The notes: a model not told the origin generated them from the letters alone. A stretch of 13,860 bases of DNA from Actinomortierella ambigua (GCA_016098155.1 JAAAJB010000692.1:3094-16953); one strand, 5' to 3'; counted from the stretch's first letter, positions 1-8,805 are shown. Numbers and translations: made by a program.

Positions 1-89
1 TATTTTTTCAAGAAGAGTGTCGCCTGAGAGATTCATTCCCCCCTCCCTCCCTAATATACTTTCTCTGCCACACTCTTCTTGAAAAAATA
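1..89. repeat. Perfect 20-bp inverted repeat with 49-nt loop, in an intron
   Basis: Bases 1-20 are the exact reverse complement of bases 70-89, and the two arms enclose a 49-nt pyrimidine-rich loop. The right arm runs up to the TAG (88-90) that serves as the 3' splice site of the DUF1294-type gene, and a branch-like CTAAT lies in the loop at 51-55. As RNA this would form a strong stem that buries the acceptor. The left arm starts exactly at base 1, so its true length cannot be seen; it may continue beyond the window or may be a fold-back at a contig end. Confidence 0.9.
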
Positions 90-90
90 G

Positions 91-521
91 ACGCCATCTC
101 GATCTGGAGTTTGTTCACCTGGGGCTTGGTTGGCATGATCAACCTGTGGTCCTTCATGATGGTCATGATCTGCAAGAAGCGCGGCGGTGACATTGGTGTT
201 GCGCGAGTCACCGATGAGGATGTGCTGCGCGCGATCTGGATGACCGGCGTTGTTGGCGGCTGGTTGGGCCTTGCTAGTAAGTAAAAAATCCTATGTTGTA
301 TTTCATGCCCTCCTTTTTCTGTTTCTTAACTCCTCGGGGAGAAACGTGGAGCAACTAGTCTTTGACCCTATTCCATTTTTTTCTTCCTTTCTCCTTCAAT
401 AGCCCAGCGCTACAAGTTGACAGATCGGTCCTTCATGCTCAAGGTTGCCGGTGTGAGCGTTATCAATCTTTTGTGGTTCATTCTCATTGGTGTCAAGCGT
501 GTCCAGGATTTAAGCCAATAA
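91..521 (+). CDS. DUF1294-type small membrane protein, C-terminal exons (partial)
   Basis: Two coding exons are visible, 91-276 and 403-521, separated by a 126-nt intron with a GTAAGT donor and a pyrimidine-rich stretch ending in AATAG. Joined, they give about 101 residues ending in KRVQDLSQ and a TAA at 519-521. The protein has hydrophobic stretches around a segment with a conserved spacing: NLWSFM, then two lysines, then ARVTDEDVL, then GGWLGL, then K-L-T-D-R-S-F and a final hydrophobic helix with an Asn. This order (Asn/Ser-Phe, Lys, Arg-Val/Ile-x-Glu, Gly-Gly-x-x-Gly, Lys-x-x-x-x-x-Phe, Asn) is the pattern I know from the DUF1294 family, small membrane proteins of unknown function found mostly in bacteria and also in fungi. 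The start lies left of the window, behind the intron that ends at 90. Frame and splicing are well supported; the family name rests on pattern memory. Confidence 0.7.
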
Positions 522-522
522 A
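517..522 (+). other. Poly(A)-signal-like AATAAA overlapping the stop codon
   Basis: The stop codon TAA (519-521) of the DUF1294-type gene is embedded in a perfect AATAAA. A second AATAAA lies at 759-764 on the same strand, about 240 nt past the stop, which is a more usual distance. Which one is used cannot be told from sequence. Confidence 0.35.
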
Positions 523-799
523 GGTGTCAAGAGTAACACCCACTCTAAAAGTCTTGTGGATATTTTCGTTGGATTACAAAACTTTTGTAGTGAGATCTAT
601 TGTAACAAAATGGACAAAGGGAAAAGGAGAAGAAAAAAAAAAGAAAGACAAAGGACATGCGCGGGAGAACAGGGGAGACGCTATGAAAGTGGCACAAGAA
701 TGAAAGCTATCCTCCATGGCTATGGTCGCAAGATATGGTACTGGATGAGGTGGGATAGAATAAAACAAAAAAAAAAAGATACGAGATGTTTTTTTTCTT
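522..799. other. Intergenic region between convergent 3' ends
   Basis: This 278-bp stretch separates the stop of the + strand DUF1294-type gene from the stop of the - strand L7/L12 gene. It must hold both 3' untranslated regions. It is purine- and A-rich on the + strand (620-660 and 765-778 are nearly pure A/G). An AATAAA lies at 759-764 on the + strand. I see no coding signal or structured RNA in it. Confidence 0.7.
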
Positions 800-2129
800 T
801 TACTCCAGGGAGACGGTGGCACCGAGATCCTCAAGAGTCTTCTTGAGCTTCTCAGCATCGGCCTTAGGAACAGCCTCCTTGATGACCTTTGGTGCGCCCT
901 CGACGAACTTCTTAGCCTATTGGAAGGTGAGTCCATCATACAAAAGGCGAATGTGAATGTGAATACACTGGACGCAAAAGATGTAGAATGCGTACCCTTT
1001 CTCTCAGCTCAAAGATCCTGCATATCGCCATACCTCAACCAGGTTGATGCCGGGGATGATGTTCTTGATCTCACGGATCAGTTTTGCCTTGGCAGCAGCG
1101 TCGAACTTCTCCAGCTTGACGTTGAACTCGGTCTTCTCAGCAGGCTTCTCCTCCTATTAGATACACCAGGGAAATAAAAAGTCGCTGCGATTAATCACCA
1201 GTGATTTCATCAGACGTACTCAGGACTGATTTCTGTTGAACAAACAAGTCAGATGTGAATACCTCGACGGGGGCAGCGGCGGCAGCACCGCCAGCAGCAG
1301 GGGCACCACCGCCAACGGGCATGGCGATCTCCTGGATGTTAAGACGGGTCTAGTGACAAAAGTCCAAGGGAGCAATGAAAAGGAGCGTTAACCAAAGATA
1401 GGTCTGGATGAAACATGAAAGCCCACCTATAAGCGCAGGCCCCTCCAAATTGCCATGAAAGTGTTGACGGAGCTGCTTGTTTACCTTCAGCAGGGAGACG
1501 AGATCGGCAACCTGGAGAAGGTTCAGGGTCTCGATCTGGTCGACGATCGAGACGATCTTGGGGTCAACGTCCTTCTTGGCGCCAGGGGCATCCAGCTTGT
1601 CAGCAGCCGACGAGTAGTTGGCCACCCGGCCGACAACCATGCGGGGAGCGACTCTATAAGGGAACAAACAAGGCAGCAGGCGACGTGAGCACATGGAGAA
1701 CTCGGACAGAATCGTTGCACAACCGACTCATAAACAGTCCCCTATGTCCGAGAGGAACGTACCTGGAAATGGTGCGGGGAGCAAGACGAGCAGAGGCAAT
1801 GCGCAACTAACATAGAGCAGGGTGACGTGAAATGACAATTAGCGTCGTGCATGGAGCAAAGCGGGGTGTGTATGTCGAGGGTTGATAGGATGGCTGGTGT
1901 AGGGAGGGGGAGGGTGCGCCTTCAAGAGTCTCGGAGAATGGAGAAACGGGTAGGTCTACGCGAGACCGGCCGAAATCACTCGCAGCGCGAGGAGGGAAGG
2001 ATGCCACACAGAAGAAGAAAATGGACAATGCGACAGGGAGGGTGGAGCCATGAACGATGGGTGCAATGACACAGGCGTCATGTCCTTCCGTGCCTGTCCA
2101 TGCAAGAGGGTCGCTGAGGGCCATACCAT
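800..2129 (-). CDS. MRPL12: Mitochondrial large-subunit ribosomal protein L7/L12 (bL12m)
   Basis: Five exons fit exactly: 1763-1806, 1485-1653, 1263-1349, 1034-1153 and 800-916, all with GT/AG borders. Exon 1 is inferred as just the ATG at 2127-2129, followed by GTATGG and a 320-nt intron ending in GTTAG; this restores frame and gives M before [10 protein letters not shown]. The product is 179 residues. Residues 1-30 are basic, Ser/Ala-rich and free of acidic residues, as in a mitochondrial presequence. Residues around 48-75 match the L12 N-terminal dimerisation helices ([20 protein letters not shown]). An Ala/Gly/Pro-rich hinge follows at about 80-105. The C-terminal domain contains [37 protein letters not shown] and ends GATVSLE, the classic L7/L12 elongation-factor-binding fold. 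It acts in the stalk of the mitochondrial ribosome, recruiting and stimulating translational GTPases. Everything but the ATG exon is firm; the start is moderately sure. Confidence 0.93.
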
Positions 2130-2343
2130 GGTGATTAGGTCTATGTCGGGTAGTGGATAGTAGGTGAACAGAGCGAAAAACACACAAACAAAACCTTCAA
2201 TTTCGATCCGCCTACAAGCCACACACAAAAGTCCAAATTCGCCTCGTTCTATTCTTTCACCTTGCACTCATTTTCCCCCCACTCAAGAATTATTCATTCG
2301 TCGCCGCACAAAATTCGTCGCAGAACTCTATTTAATCGTATTT
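2130..2343 (-). promoter_or_regulatory. Intergenic region: 3' end of kinase 1 and promoter side of the L12 gene
   Basis: Only 214 bp separate the kinase 1 stop from the proposed L12 start, both on the - strand. Just past the kinase stop the - strand reads ATTAAA (2336-2331), a common variant poly(A) signal. The rest must carry the L12 promoter; I see no clear TATA or CCAAT element. No coding potential is evident. Confidence 0.4.
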
Positions 2344-5300
2344 CTACAACCTGTCAGACATCATCGCCAAGCTATAGAGCGCTTCAGCATGATCTTGCTC
2401 GATGGCCTTGCGGTACCAGGAAGAAGCCAGGCTGTCGCTCTGCTTGACTCCGTGGCCATGCTCGTACATGAACCCGACCAGGAACTGCGCCTCGGCATGC
2501 CCTTTCTGTGCTGCTCTCAAGCACCATGCCGCTGCCTCCACATAGTTCACCTCGACGCCTCGGCCGGCGTGAAGCATCCTGCCCAGGCAATATTGGGCCG
2601 CCGTGTCGCCTTGTTCAGCGCCCATGCGGTATAGCCTGACAGCCTCTGCATAGTCCCTTTCGACACCACGACCACCCTCATACATGATGCCAACGCACTT
2701 TAGGGCGGAAGCACTGCCTCGATCCGCTGATCGACGATACCATTTGAAGGCCTCGGCAAAGCTTCTCTCGACACCTTGGCCATGCTCATACGCCAGGCCG
2801 AGGTAGAGCTCGGCCCTTGCACTTCCCTGAGCTGCAGCCTTGTGATACCAAGCGACAGCCTCGATATCGCTCTTCTCGACTCCGTTGCCCTGCTCGTACA
2901 TGAGTCCAAGATAAACCTGTCCATCGACATCTCCCAGCTCGGCAGCCTTGCGGAACCAGACAAAGGCCTCTTCATGGCTTTGTTCGACACCATGGCCATT
3001 CCTATACATGACACCTGTGCATCGGTGGGCAGCAATATTGCCCCGCTTCGCAGCCTTCTTGTACCAAGCGACGGCCTCGACAAAGTCCTCCTGGACGCCC
3101 TGACCATGCTCGTAGGCCAGGCCGAGATAGAGCTCGGCCCGTGCGTTGCCATTCTCGGCAGCCTTTCGGAACCAAGTGACAGCTTGCTGATCGCTCGTCT
3201 CCACGCCGCGACCTTGCTCATACATGACTCCAATACAGACCTGAGCTTCCGAATCGCCCGCGGCGGCCGCTTTGTGGAACCACATCATCGCCTCAACATC
3301 GCTTCGCTCGACACCGTCTCCATTCATGTACATGACGCCAAGACATCGCTGCGCAATAGGATTTCCTTGATCAGCACCCTTGCGGAACCACTTGATAGCC
3401 TCGTCAATGCTTTTCTCGACACCAAGGCCGTTTTCGTACATCGTGCCAAGACATTTCTGGGCATTGGAGTCACCCTGTTCGGCCGCCTTGCGGTACCATT
3501 CAACAGCATCGACCAAGCTCTGCTCCACACCATTGCCGTGCTCGTAGGCCAGCCCCAGATATAGCTCTGCCCTTGCATTGCCAAGCGCTGCCGCCTTGCG
3601 ATACCAAGCGACGGCTTCATCGTCGCTCTTCTCGACGCCATTCCCACGCTCGTACATGAGTCCAAGGTGAAGCATGCCGCTCGGGGATCCCTTGGCTGCC
3701 TTGCGATACCAGGCCAGGGCCTCCTCATAGTCTTGTTCCACACCTCGACCATGCTCGTACATGGCACCAATGCAGGTCTGGGCATCCCCAAGGCCTTGGT
3801 TGGCCGCTTTGCGGTACCATTCAAGAGCGGTGTCAAGGTTCTTGGTGACGCCATGCCCATACTCGTACATAAAGCCCAGACACTTTTGCGCCGCGGCAAA
3901 CCCTTGCAGGGCCGACTTGCGGTACCACTTGACAGCGTCGCCATAGCTCTTCTCGACAGCCTGGCCATGCTCGTAGGCGAGGCCGAGATAGAGCTCGGCC
4001 CTCGGGTTGCCCTGCGCGGCCGCCTTGCGATACCAGGCCAGGGCCTCTTCATCGCTCTTGGTCACGCCGCGTCCTTGCTCATACATGATTCCCAAAAACA
4101 GCTGGCCATAGTCATCGCCCTTGTCGGCGGCCTTGCGGAACCAGTGCACAGCCTCGTCCATGTCCTTATCGACGCCCTGTCCATGTCGGTACATCACACC
4201 CAAACACCGATACGCGGCCGGGTTGCCACGCTCGGCCGATTGGCGGTACCAACGAACGGCCTCCACATAATCCTTCTCGACCGACTGCCCACTCTCGTAA
4301 GCGATCCCCAAGTACAGCTCGGCTTTAGCATCGCCTTGCGCGGCCGCCTTGCGATACCAGGCCACGGCCTCGTCATCGTCCTTGGTGAGCCCACCTCGGC
4401 CCTGCTCGTGCATCACCCCCAACAGGACCTGGGCCTCGGCGTCGTCCTGCTCGACGGCCTTGCGGATCCATACCATTGCCTCCATGTCGTCCCGCGCCAC
4501 GCCTTCATGGCCCATACGGTACATGGCGCCCAGACAGCGCTGGGCGGCCGCATACCCTTGTTCGGCTGCCTTGTGGTACCAGTCGGCCGCCTTGCGATAG
4601 TTGATCGGGACACCGCCCTGTTCACGTCCTTGTTCAAATACTTTACCGACCTGGAACTGAGCCTCTGCATCACCCGTCTCGGCCTTTTCGAGGAGCTGCA
4701 GCACAGCTTCGTCTGTGATCTTTAGGGCATCTTTTGCGTTGTCGTTGTTGTTGTCGTTGTTGTTGTTGCGACCCTTGGTATCAGCATCAGCATCAGCATT
4801 GCTACCGCTGCCACCTTTATCACCCTCCACATCGTCACCATCACCACCAGCCCCTTCTTGATTCTCGTCGCTCTGACGGCCATCGGCAATCGATAGCTGG
4901 GCCACATCCTTGGTCATGGCCCTGTGGCGCCGATCGATCGAGTCTTCGGTACCATGAACACCATCACGATCCCCACTGGCCCCTGCTGTGCGCAGAGTGT
5001 CAGAGGAGGAGGACGAACGTAGCAAGATCACGTCATAGGCACCAGGCCGCTGGGCCGGATCCTGGTGCCAGCAGCGCTCGACCCACTGACGGTACTCAAA
5101 GGGGGTATCATCGGGTAGGACCTCTCGTTCGCCACTACTGACGAGCGACATGATCAACAGGTTGTCGATATGATCGACAAAGGGCTCTCGACAGTTGGCC
5201 GCCAGGGCCCACATGACCATGCCGAGCGCGTACATGTCTGATTTGGTCGAGTACATGGGGTCGACCCGCATGAGTTCGGGGCTCGCCCAGCGAATGGTGC

Positions 5301-5977
5301 CCTTGAAGGCGCCGACGGTCGAGGCCGTGCTCACCGACTTTACATGGGCGAGTCCGAAATCACACAGGCGCACCTCGAGATGCTTCGTCAGCAACACATT
5401 CGCCGTCTTGAGATCGCGGTGCAGAACCCCTTGGTGATGGATGTACTCGAGCCCGCGCGCAATCTCATGCGCGATCCTGGTCTTGGTGGCCCAGACGTCA
5501 CCGTCCATCATGCCACTGTCTACGCCGCCACCACCGCTTGGACCTGCTGCTGCTGCTGCTGCTGCTGCTGATGGTGTAGCAAAGTCACCGCGCTCGATCG
5601 CGTCAGAGAGGTTGCCACGCTCGGCCAGGTCCATGATGAGATAGGTCTGGCCCTCGTGTTCGATGGTCTCGTAGAACTGGATGATGTGGCGATGGCGCAG
5701 ACGCTGCATGACCGAGATCTCCTTTCGGATCGTGTCCAGCGCCAGGTCGTTGCGCGACAGATGCACCGACTTGGCCGCCACGGCCTGGTTGTTGAGAATC
5801 GCGTGGTAGACACAGCCATAGCCTCCTGCGCCGATGAGGTGATTTAGGGAGAAAGTCTAAGCGTGGGTGAGCGAGAGCGAGAGAGAGAAAGAGAAGATAG
5901 AGAGCGGGGTTAGAGGCTGACAATGTCCAGAGAGCGATACATGGCAAGGGGTTCTCTTTTCTTTATTCTTTTACCAT
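2344..5977 (-). CDS. TKL-type Ser/Thr kinase fused to about 21 Sel1-like repeats (kinase 1)
   Basis: Coding exon 1 is only the ATG at 5975-5977, followed by a GTAAAA donor. The 118-nt intron (5857-5974) has a CTAAC branch site and its first AG after that is the acceptor. Exon 2 runs 5856-2344, giving 1171 residues. Kinase domain, about 5-275: glycine loop IGAGGYGCV (9-17), Lys30 in VAAK, helix-C Glu47, HRDLKTAN with Asp149 and Asn154, CDFG with Asp167, SPE (in place of APE) with Glu195, and the late Arg in CWHQDPAQRP near 271. All catalytic residues are present, and HRDLK predicts Ser/Thr specificity. The form RHRHIIQFYE and GTIRW is TKL-like. A poly-Ala/Gly insert sits at about 92-122. Residues 280-395 form a Ser, Asp and Asn-rich linker. 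Residues 398-1171 are 36-residue Sel1-like repeats (consensus AxAxxxLGxMYExGxGVEKSxxEAVxWYRKAAxQG), an alpha-solenoid used for protein binding. There is no signal peptide or membrane segment. The substrate is unknown. Its closest relative here is the kinase at 9401-13210. Confidence 0.93.
2347..4668 (-). repeat. Coding tandem array of 108-bp Sel1-like units in kinase 1
   Basis: About 21 complete units and one half unit of 36 codons each fill residues 398-1171. Most units are exactly 36 residues; unit 1 is 39 because of a GGVPIN loop, units 2 and 3 are slightly long, and unit 9 has lost one codon around KAAKGSPSG. A subtype beginning AELYLGLAYEHG recurs as units 4, 7, 11, 15 and 18. The final half unit ends in AMMSDRL, as a capping helix. 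Confidence 0.9.
5544..5570 (+). repeat. (CTG)9 microsatellite coding poly-Ala in kinase 1
   Basis: Nine pure CTG units on the + strand read GCA on the coding strand and give most of an eight-Ala run in the kinase-domain insert. Pure repeats of this kind change length easily, so the length of this loop may vary between isolates. Confidence 0.95.
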
Positions 5978-6007
5978 TGTTCTACAACTACTGGAGCTCT
6001 CCTTGTT

Positions 6008-6037
6008 TTCTCAGAATATAAAGTGTGTTTCTGAGAA
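6008..6037. promoter_or_regulatory. 9-bp perfect dyad upstream of kinase 1
   Basis: TTCTCAGAA (6008-6016) and its exact reverse complement TTCTGAGAA (6029-6037) are spaced by 12 bp, 31-60 nt upstream of the kinase 1 ATG. Each arm is itself of the form TTCnnnGAA. It could be a dimer binding site or a small hairpin in the 5' untranslated region; no factor can be named. Confidence 0.35.
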
Positions 6038-6110
6038 GAGCAATGAAATGAATGAAGATGGATGGATGGGATGAACTGCGGTTATTTTGGATGGGGGGAA
6101 TGTTGCTCGA

Positions 6111-6114
<4 letters not shown>

Positions 6115-6150
<36 letters not shown>
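6115..6150. repeat. (GA)18 microsatellite in the kinase 1 upstream region
   Basis: A pure 36-bp GA run on the + strand is CT on the coding strand and lies within a longer pyrimidine-rich stretch (about 6104-6170). Such tracts are common upstream of fungal transcription starts. Confidence 0.95.
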
Positions 6151-6153
<3 letters not shown>

Positions 6154-6265
6154 GGAGAGAGAGAAGAAGCTCGCTCCATTTGTGTGTCCAGCCTCTCCTT
6201 TAGATTTTTTTTCACGCGCCCATCCAGAAATACTTGGTTGCACCGCCCATTGAGGTATGGGGATG

Positions 6266-6287
6266 GTGTGTGTGTTTCCACACACAC
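6266..6287. repeat. Short GT/CA hairpin in the POT 3' flank
   Basis: GTGTGTGTG (6266-6274) pairs perfectly with CACACACAC (6279-6287) across a 4-nt loop. It lies about 125-145 nt after the POT stop on the - strand, so it would be in that gene's 3' untranslated region or just past it. No function can be claimed. Confidence 0.5.
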
Positions 6288-6411
6288 TGTTTTCCCCCTC
6301 TCCCCCCTCTCCCGCCAACAATTTCACACCCTCGATTTCGTTCCGTCCGTTGCTGCGGTTGTTGCTGTGTGCGTGCGTGTGTGTTTATGTGCGTCTCACA
6401 ACTTTATATGA

Positions 6412-8364
6412 CTAGCTTGCAAGGCCATATTCAATCTCCTTCGCTTCGCGAGCTTCCTGGTTGATGGCCGGGCGCTGCTTGCGCGGTACGTAGAAGCTCA
6501 CCAGATTCAAGTAAACAATCAATCCAGCCGTCCCGACGGCCGTATACGTCCAATAGCGTGCTGTCGTACTCAACCCGCCTCGCAACATGAGCGGGTCCAA
6601 GAGATTGACCCACACGCTCCCCAGCGACGTCGTCAGCAGCCAAAACGACGCTGCAGAAGCCCGGAACGATCGACCAGACTCGACGTACATAAACTGGCTC
6701 CCCGTCGGTGTATACATGCACTCGCTCAACGACATCAAAAACCACTGTGGAAACTGTGCCCACCCACTCACACAGCCCTCACAGTAGGTCCCGTCATAGT
6801 CGGCCAGCCTCGTCGGGTCCCGCCCCGTCCGCCGAAACGCTTCCTCGACCCGGGCCGACAACACAGCCGAGCTGGCAAACGAAAGGATGATGAGCAGATA
6901 GCCAATCGCGAAGCGGCGCGTCAGCCGAAGATCCCAACCACCAGCGGCGCCTCGGCGCTCAAAGAACGGGTAGACGACATAAATCAAGAGCGGCATCTGG
7001 GCCATGACCAAGATTGGATAGACATTGGAAAACTGGGCGGCCAAGATCTTGGACCGAGGCCCAAACAGTGCCCCACTCATCTGGTAGTACTGGGTCGCCC
7101 ACTCACTATTGGTTTGCACAAACAACATCTTGCTCAGCGAAGCCGGCACCAAGATCAATCCAAAGCTTAACCCGAAATCTCGACACTCGTCCACAAACAC
7201 ACCGCCATACTCGGCCTTGGCGAAATTGAGCCAGTGACCACCACCACCTCTACTACTACTACTACTACTACCACCCCCACCACCCTGACTTGCAGCAGCC
7301 ATGTCCGCTCGCTCCTCAGCCGTTGCCCTATAGTACCGTGACAGCGCCAGCACGACCGCCTTCAATGCCTTCCAGGGCAACCACTCTCCCAACGGCGGCA
7401 CGACACGGTACCATGGACGGCCCACGGCAAAGATGGCAAGCGACAGGAAAAAGACAATCGTCGCAATCAAGAACGCATACGGGTAGCACGTCTTCAACCC
7501 CATGCAGGACATGTCCGCCACGGCCGGAACTACAAACGAGGCCACGGCCGTGCCAAGGGTGATGGTGATGAAAAACCATGAAAAGAACTGGTCCTTGGCC
7601 CTTTCTTGTGTCGGTAGGTACTGGTCACCGCCATGCGCGGAAACACACGGTTTGATGCCTCCCGTGCCTAGAGCAATAATGGCCAAGGGGAGGAACGCCA
7701 AGCTGGGGCTCATGGGCGTGATCAGGTTTGGGATCGAAAAGATGGTCAATGCTATCATTCCCAAGAGGTAGACGATGGAGAATGAGATTATAGTCCACCT
7801 AAGCGATTCAGAGAGAGGGTGAGAGAGGGGAGAGAGAGAAAAGGAAGGAGAAGGGTAGTATTGGGAACATGGTGTCCTAATTTTTTTTTTTTTTTGCACT
7901 ACAGTGAAGCTCTTTCGTGCAACTCACCATTTGCCTAGAAACGAATCTGAAATGGTTGCACCCACCAGTGGGAAGAAGAACGCCAGCATGGTAATGTTGG
8001 TGACAAACCTTTTGGCCACATGTTGGTCTGCACCGGCGACCTGCATGAAAAACTTGTTCATGTTGGTGATGATGGACTGGTAACAGAAACGCTCGCCAAA
8101 CTCGTTTGAGAAAATGAAGTAGACTGCTTTTGGGTGCTTATCCAGGTTGGTCCGCAGCTCGCCTTTGATTTTGGTACTCGGCTGGTCCTCGAGCCCCTCC
8201 AGTTCCTTTGCTTTCTCGCAGTCGTCGTCGTCGTCGTGCCTTGGCTCCAATGCGTCGTCTGCCTTTACGATTTGCAAAGATAATCGAGGGTTTGCCTCTT
8301 CCGTGATGATTTGTGTCTCTGAAGACGATGATACGTTGGAACGGGTGCAATATGGACTGGGCAT
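6412..8364 (-). CDS. Proton-coupled oligopeptide transporter (POT/PTR2 family)
   Basis: Two exons, 7928-8364 and 6412-7798, flank a 129-nt intron (GTGAGT donor, CTTAG acceptor) that splits the codon for Trp146. The product is 607 residues, close to yeast Ptr2. Residues 1-70 are a cytosolic tail with an Asp run (44-48). NEFGERFCY (87-95) carries the ExxER proton-coupling motif in helix 1, with Glu88, Glu91 and Arg92. GATISDSFLGKW (135-146) is the loop after helix 2. GTGGIKPCVSAHGGDQY (190-206) is the POT signature, almost as in animal PepT1. The second family signature, usually FYxxINxGS, is FFSWFFITITLG here (217-228), so its Asn is replaced. A low-complexity Gly/Ser loop lies at about 312-332, where the central cytosolic loop is expected. 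SECMYTPTGSQF near 505 carries the conserved helix-10 Glu. Many further hydrophobic segments fit 12 helices. It should import di- and tripeptides with protons at the plasma membrane; a nitrate or other substrate cannot be excluded. Confidence 0.93.
7250..7270. repeat. (CTA)7 microsatellite coding a Ser run in the POT loop
   Basis: Seven CTA units on the + strand read as AGT serine codons on the coding strand and produce the Ser run in the Gly/Ser-rich central loop of the transporter. Length variation here should be tolerated because the loop lies outside the membrane helices. Confidence 0.9.
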
Positions 8365-8780
8365 TGCTGGTGAGGATGGTAATGACAGAATGCGAATAGG
8401 GCGAGAAGGTGTTGACCGAAAAGAGAGTGAAAGAAGGTGAGAAAAGAAAGGGAGAGAGTGATACAGAAATGGAGGCGAGGGGGTGCAATGGATAGGGGCG
8501 ATGAAGGTGCGCTAAAGTTGGCCCATTTCCCCTCGACCTGAAAAACGTCCAACAGCAGTGAGAATGAGATTGCTGTCCACAAAAAAGTTGTCAAGTCTGC
8601 AGAGGTCAGCCACTTTGGTTGTATGTGCAGCGCCTGAGAATCCAGTGAGGAGAGGAGGGGAGAAGTTGGCTCAACAGTATGCTGATGATGAGCAACCATT
8701 GCAATGGCCTATGCCGTGTCCGACAGTCTGGACTCACCTATTCTCGCGCTGTGCGTGAATGCATGCGTGCGAATATATGG

Positions 8781-8805
8781 TGTGTGTGTGTGTGTGTGTG
8801 TGTGT
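8781..8805. repeat. (TG)12 microsatellite
   Basis: A pure TG run on the + strand sits in a wider GT-rich stretch (8761-8850). Open frames reading through it (Cys-Val and His-Thr repeats) are artefacts of the simple sequence. Confidence 0.95.

Larger units (their letters stand above)
5978..6411. other. Intergenic region: POT gene 3' end and kinase 1 promoter side
   Basis: This 434-bp stretch lies between the POT stop and the kinase 1 start. On the coding (-) strand it is pyrimidine-rich, with a (CT)18 tract about 140-170 nt before the ATG. It also holds a 9-bp dyad close to the ATG and a 9-bp GT/CA hairpin nearer the POT stop. No open frame in it has convincing composition; frames across the GA tract are simple-sequence artefacts. 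Confidence 0.6.

Noticed and set aside
3..90. Frame upstream of the DUF1294 exon stays open to base 3, so the exon might extend through the inverted repeat
   Set aside because: The stretch is pyrimidine-rich low-complexity sequence with a CTAAT branch-like site and a TAG acceptor, and the reading adds nothing resembling the family. It cannot be fully excluded without the upstream sequence.
362..846. + strand open frames between the DUF1294-type gene and L12
   Set aside because: They read the exon in the wrong frame or run through A/G-rich untranslated sequence with Lys/Arg runs.
1651..1653. Alternative acceptor two bases downstream for the second L12 exon (ATAGAG)
   Set aside because: It shifts the frame relative to the preceding 44-nt exon; only the acceptor giving an exon start at 1653 restores RTISRVAPRM.
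2776..4725. Long + strand open frames (262 and 352 codons) opposite the kinase 1 Sel1 array, and similar ones at 9446-10351 and 11156-12133 opposite kinase 2
   Set aside because: They mirror the 36-codon period of the Sel1 units and give repetitive hydrophobic peptides of no known family; codon bias of the repeats keeps the opposite frame free of stops.
8530..8699. - strand frame beginning MVAHHQHTVEP with a hydrophobic end, considered as an upstream exon of POT, plus a short match between 7780-7797 and 8562-8579 (GAATGAGATT, then GTCCAC)
   Set aside because: There is no donor site that links it in frame to the POT exon at 8364, POT proteins do not need it, and a 16-of-19 base match is too short to prove a duplicated exon.
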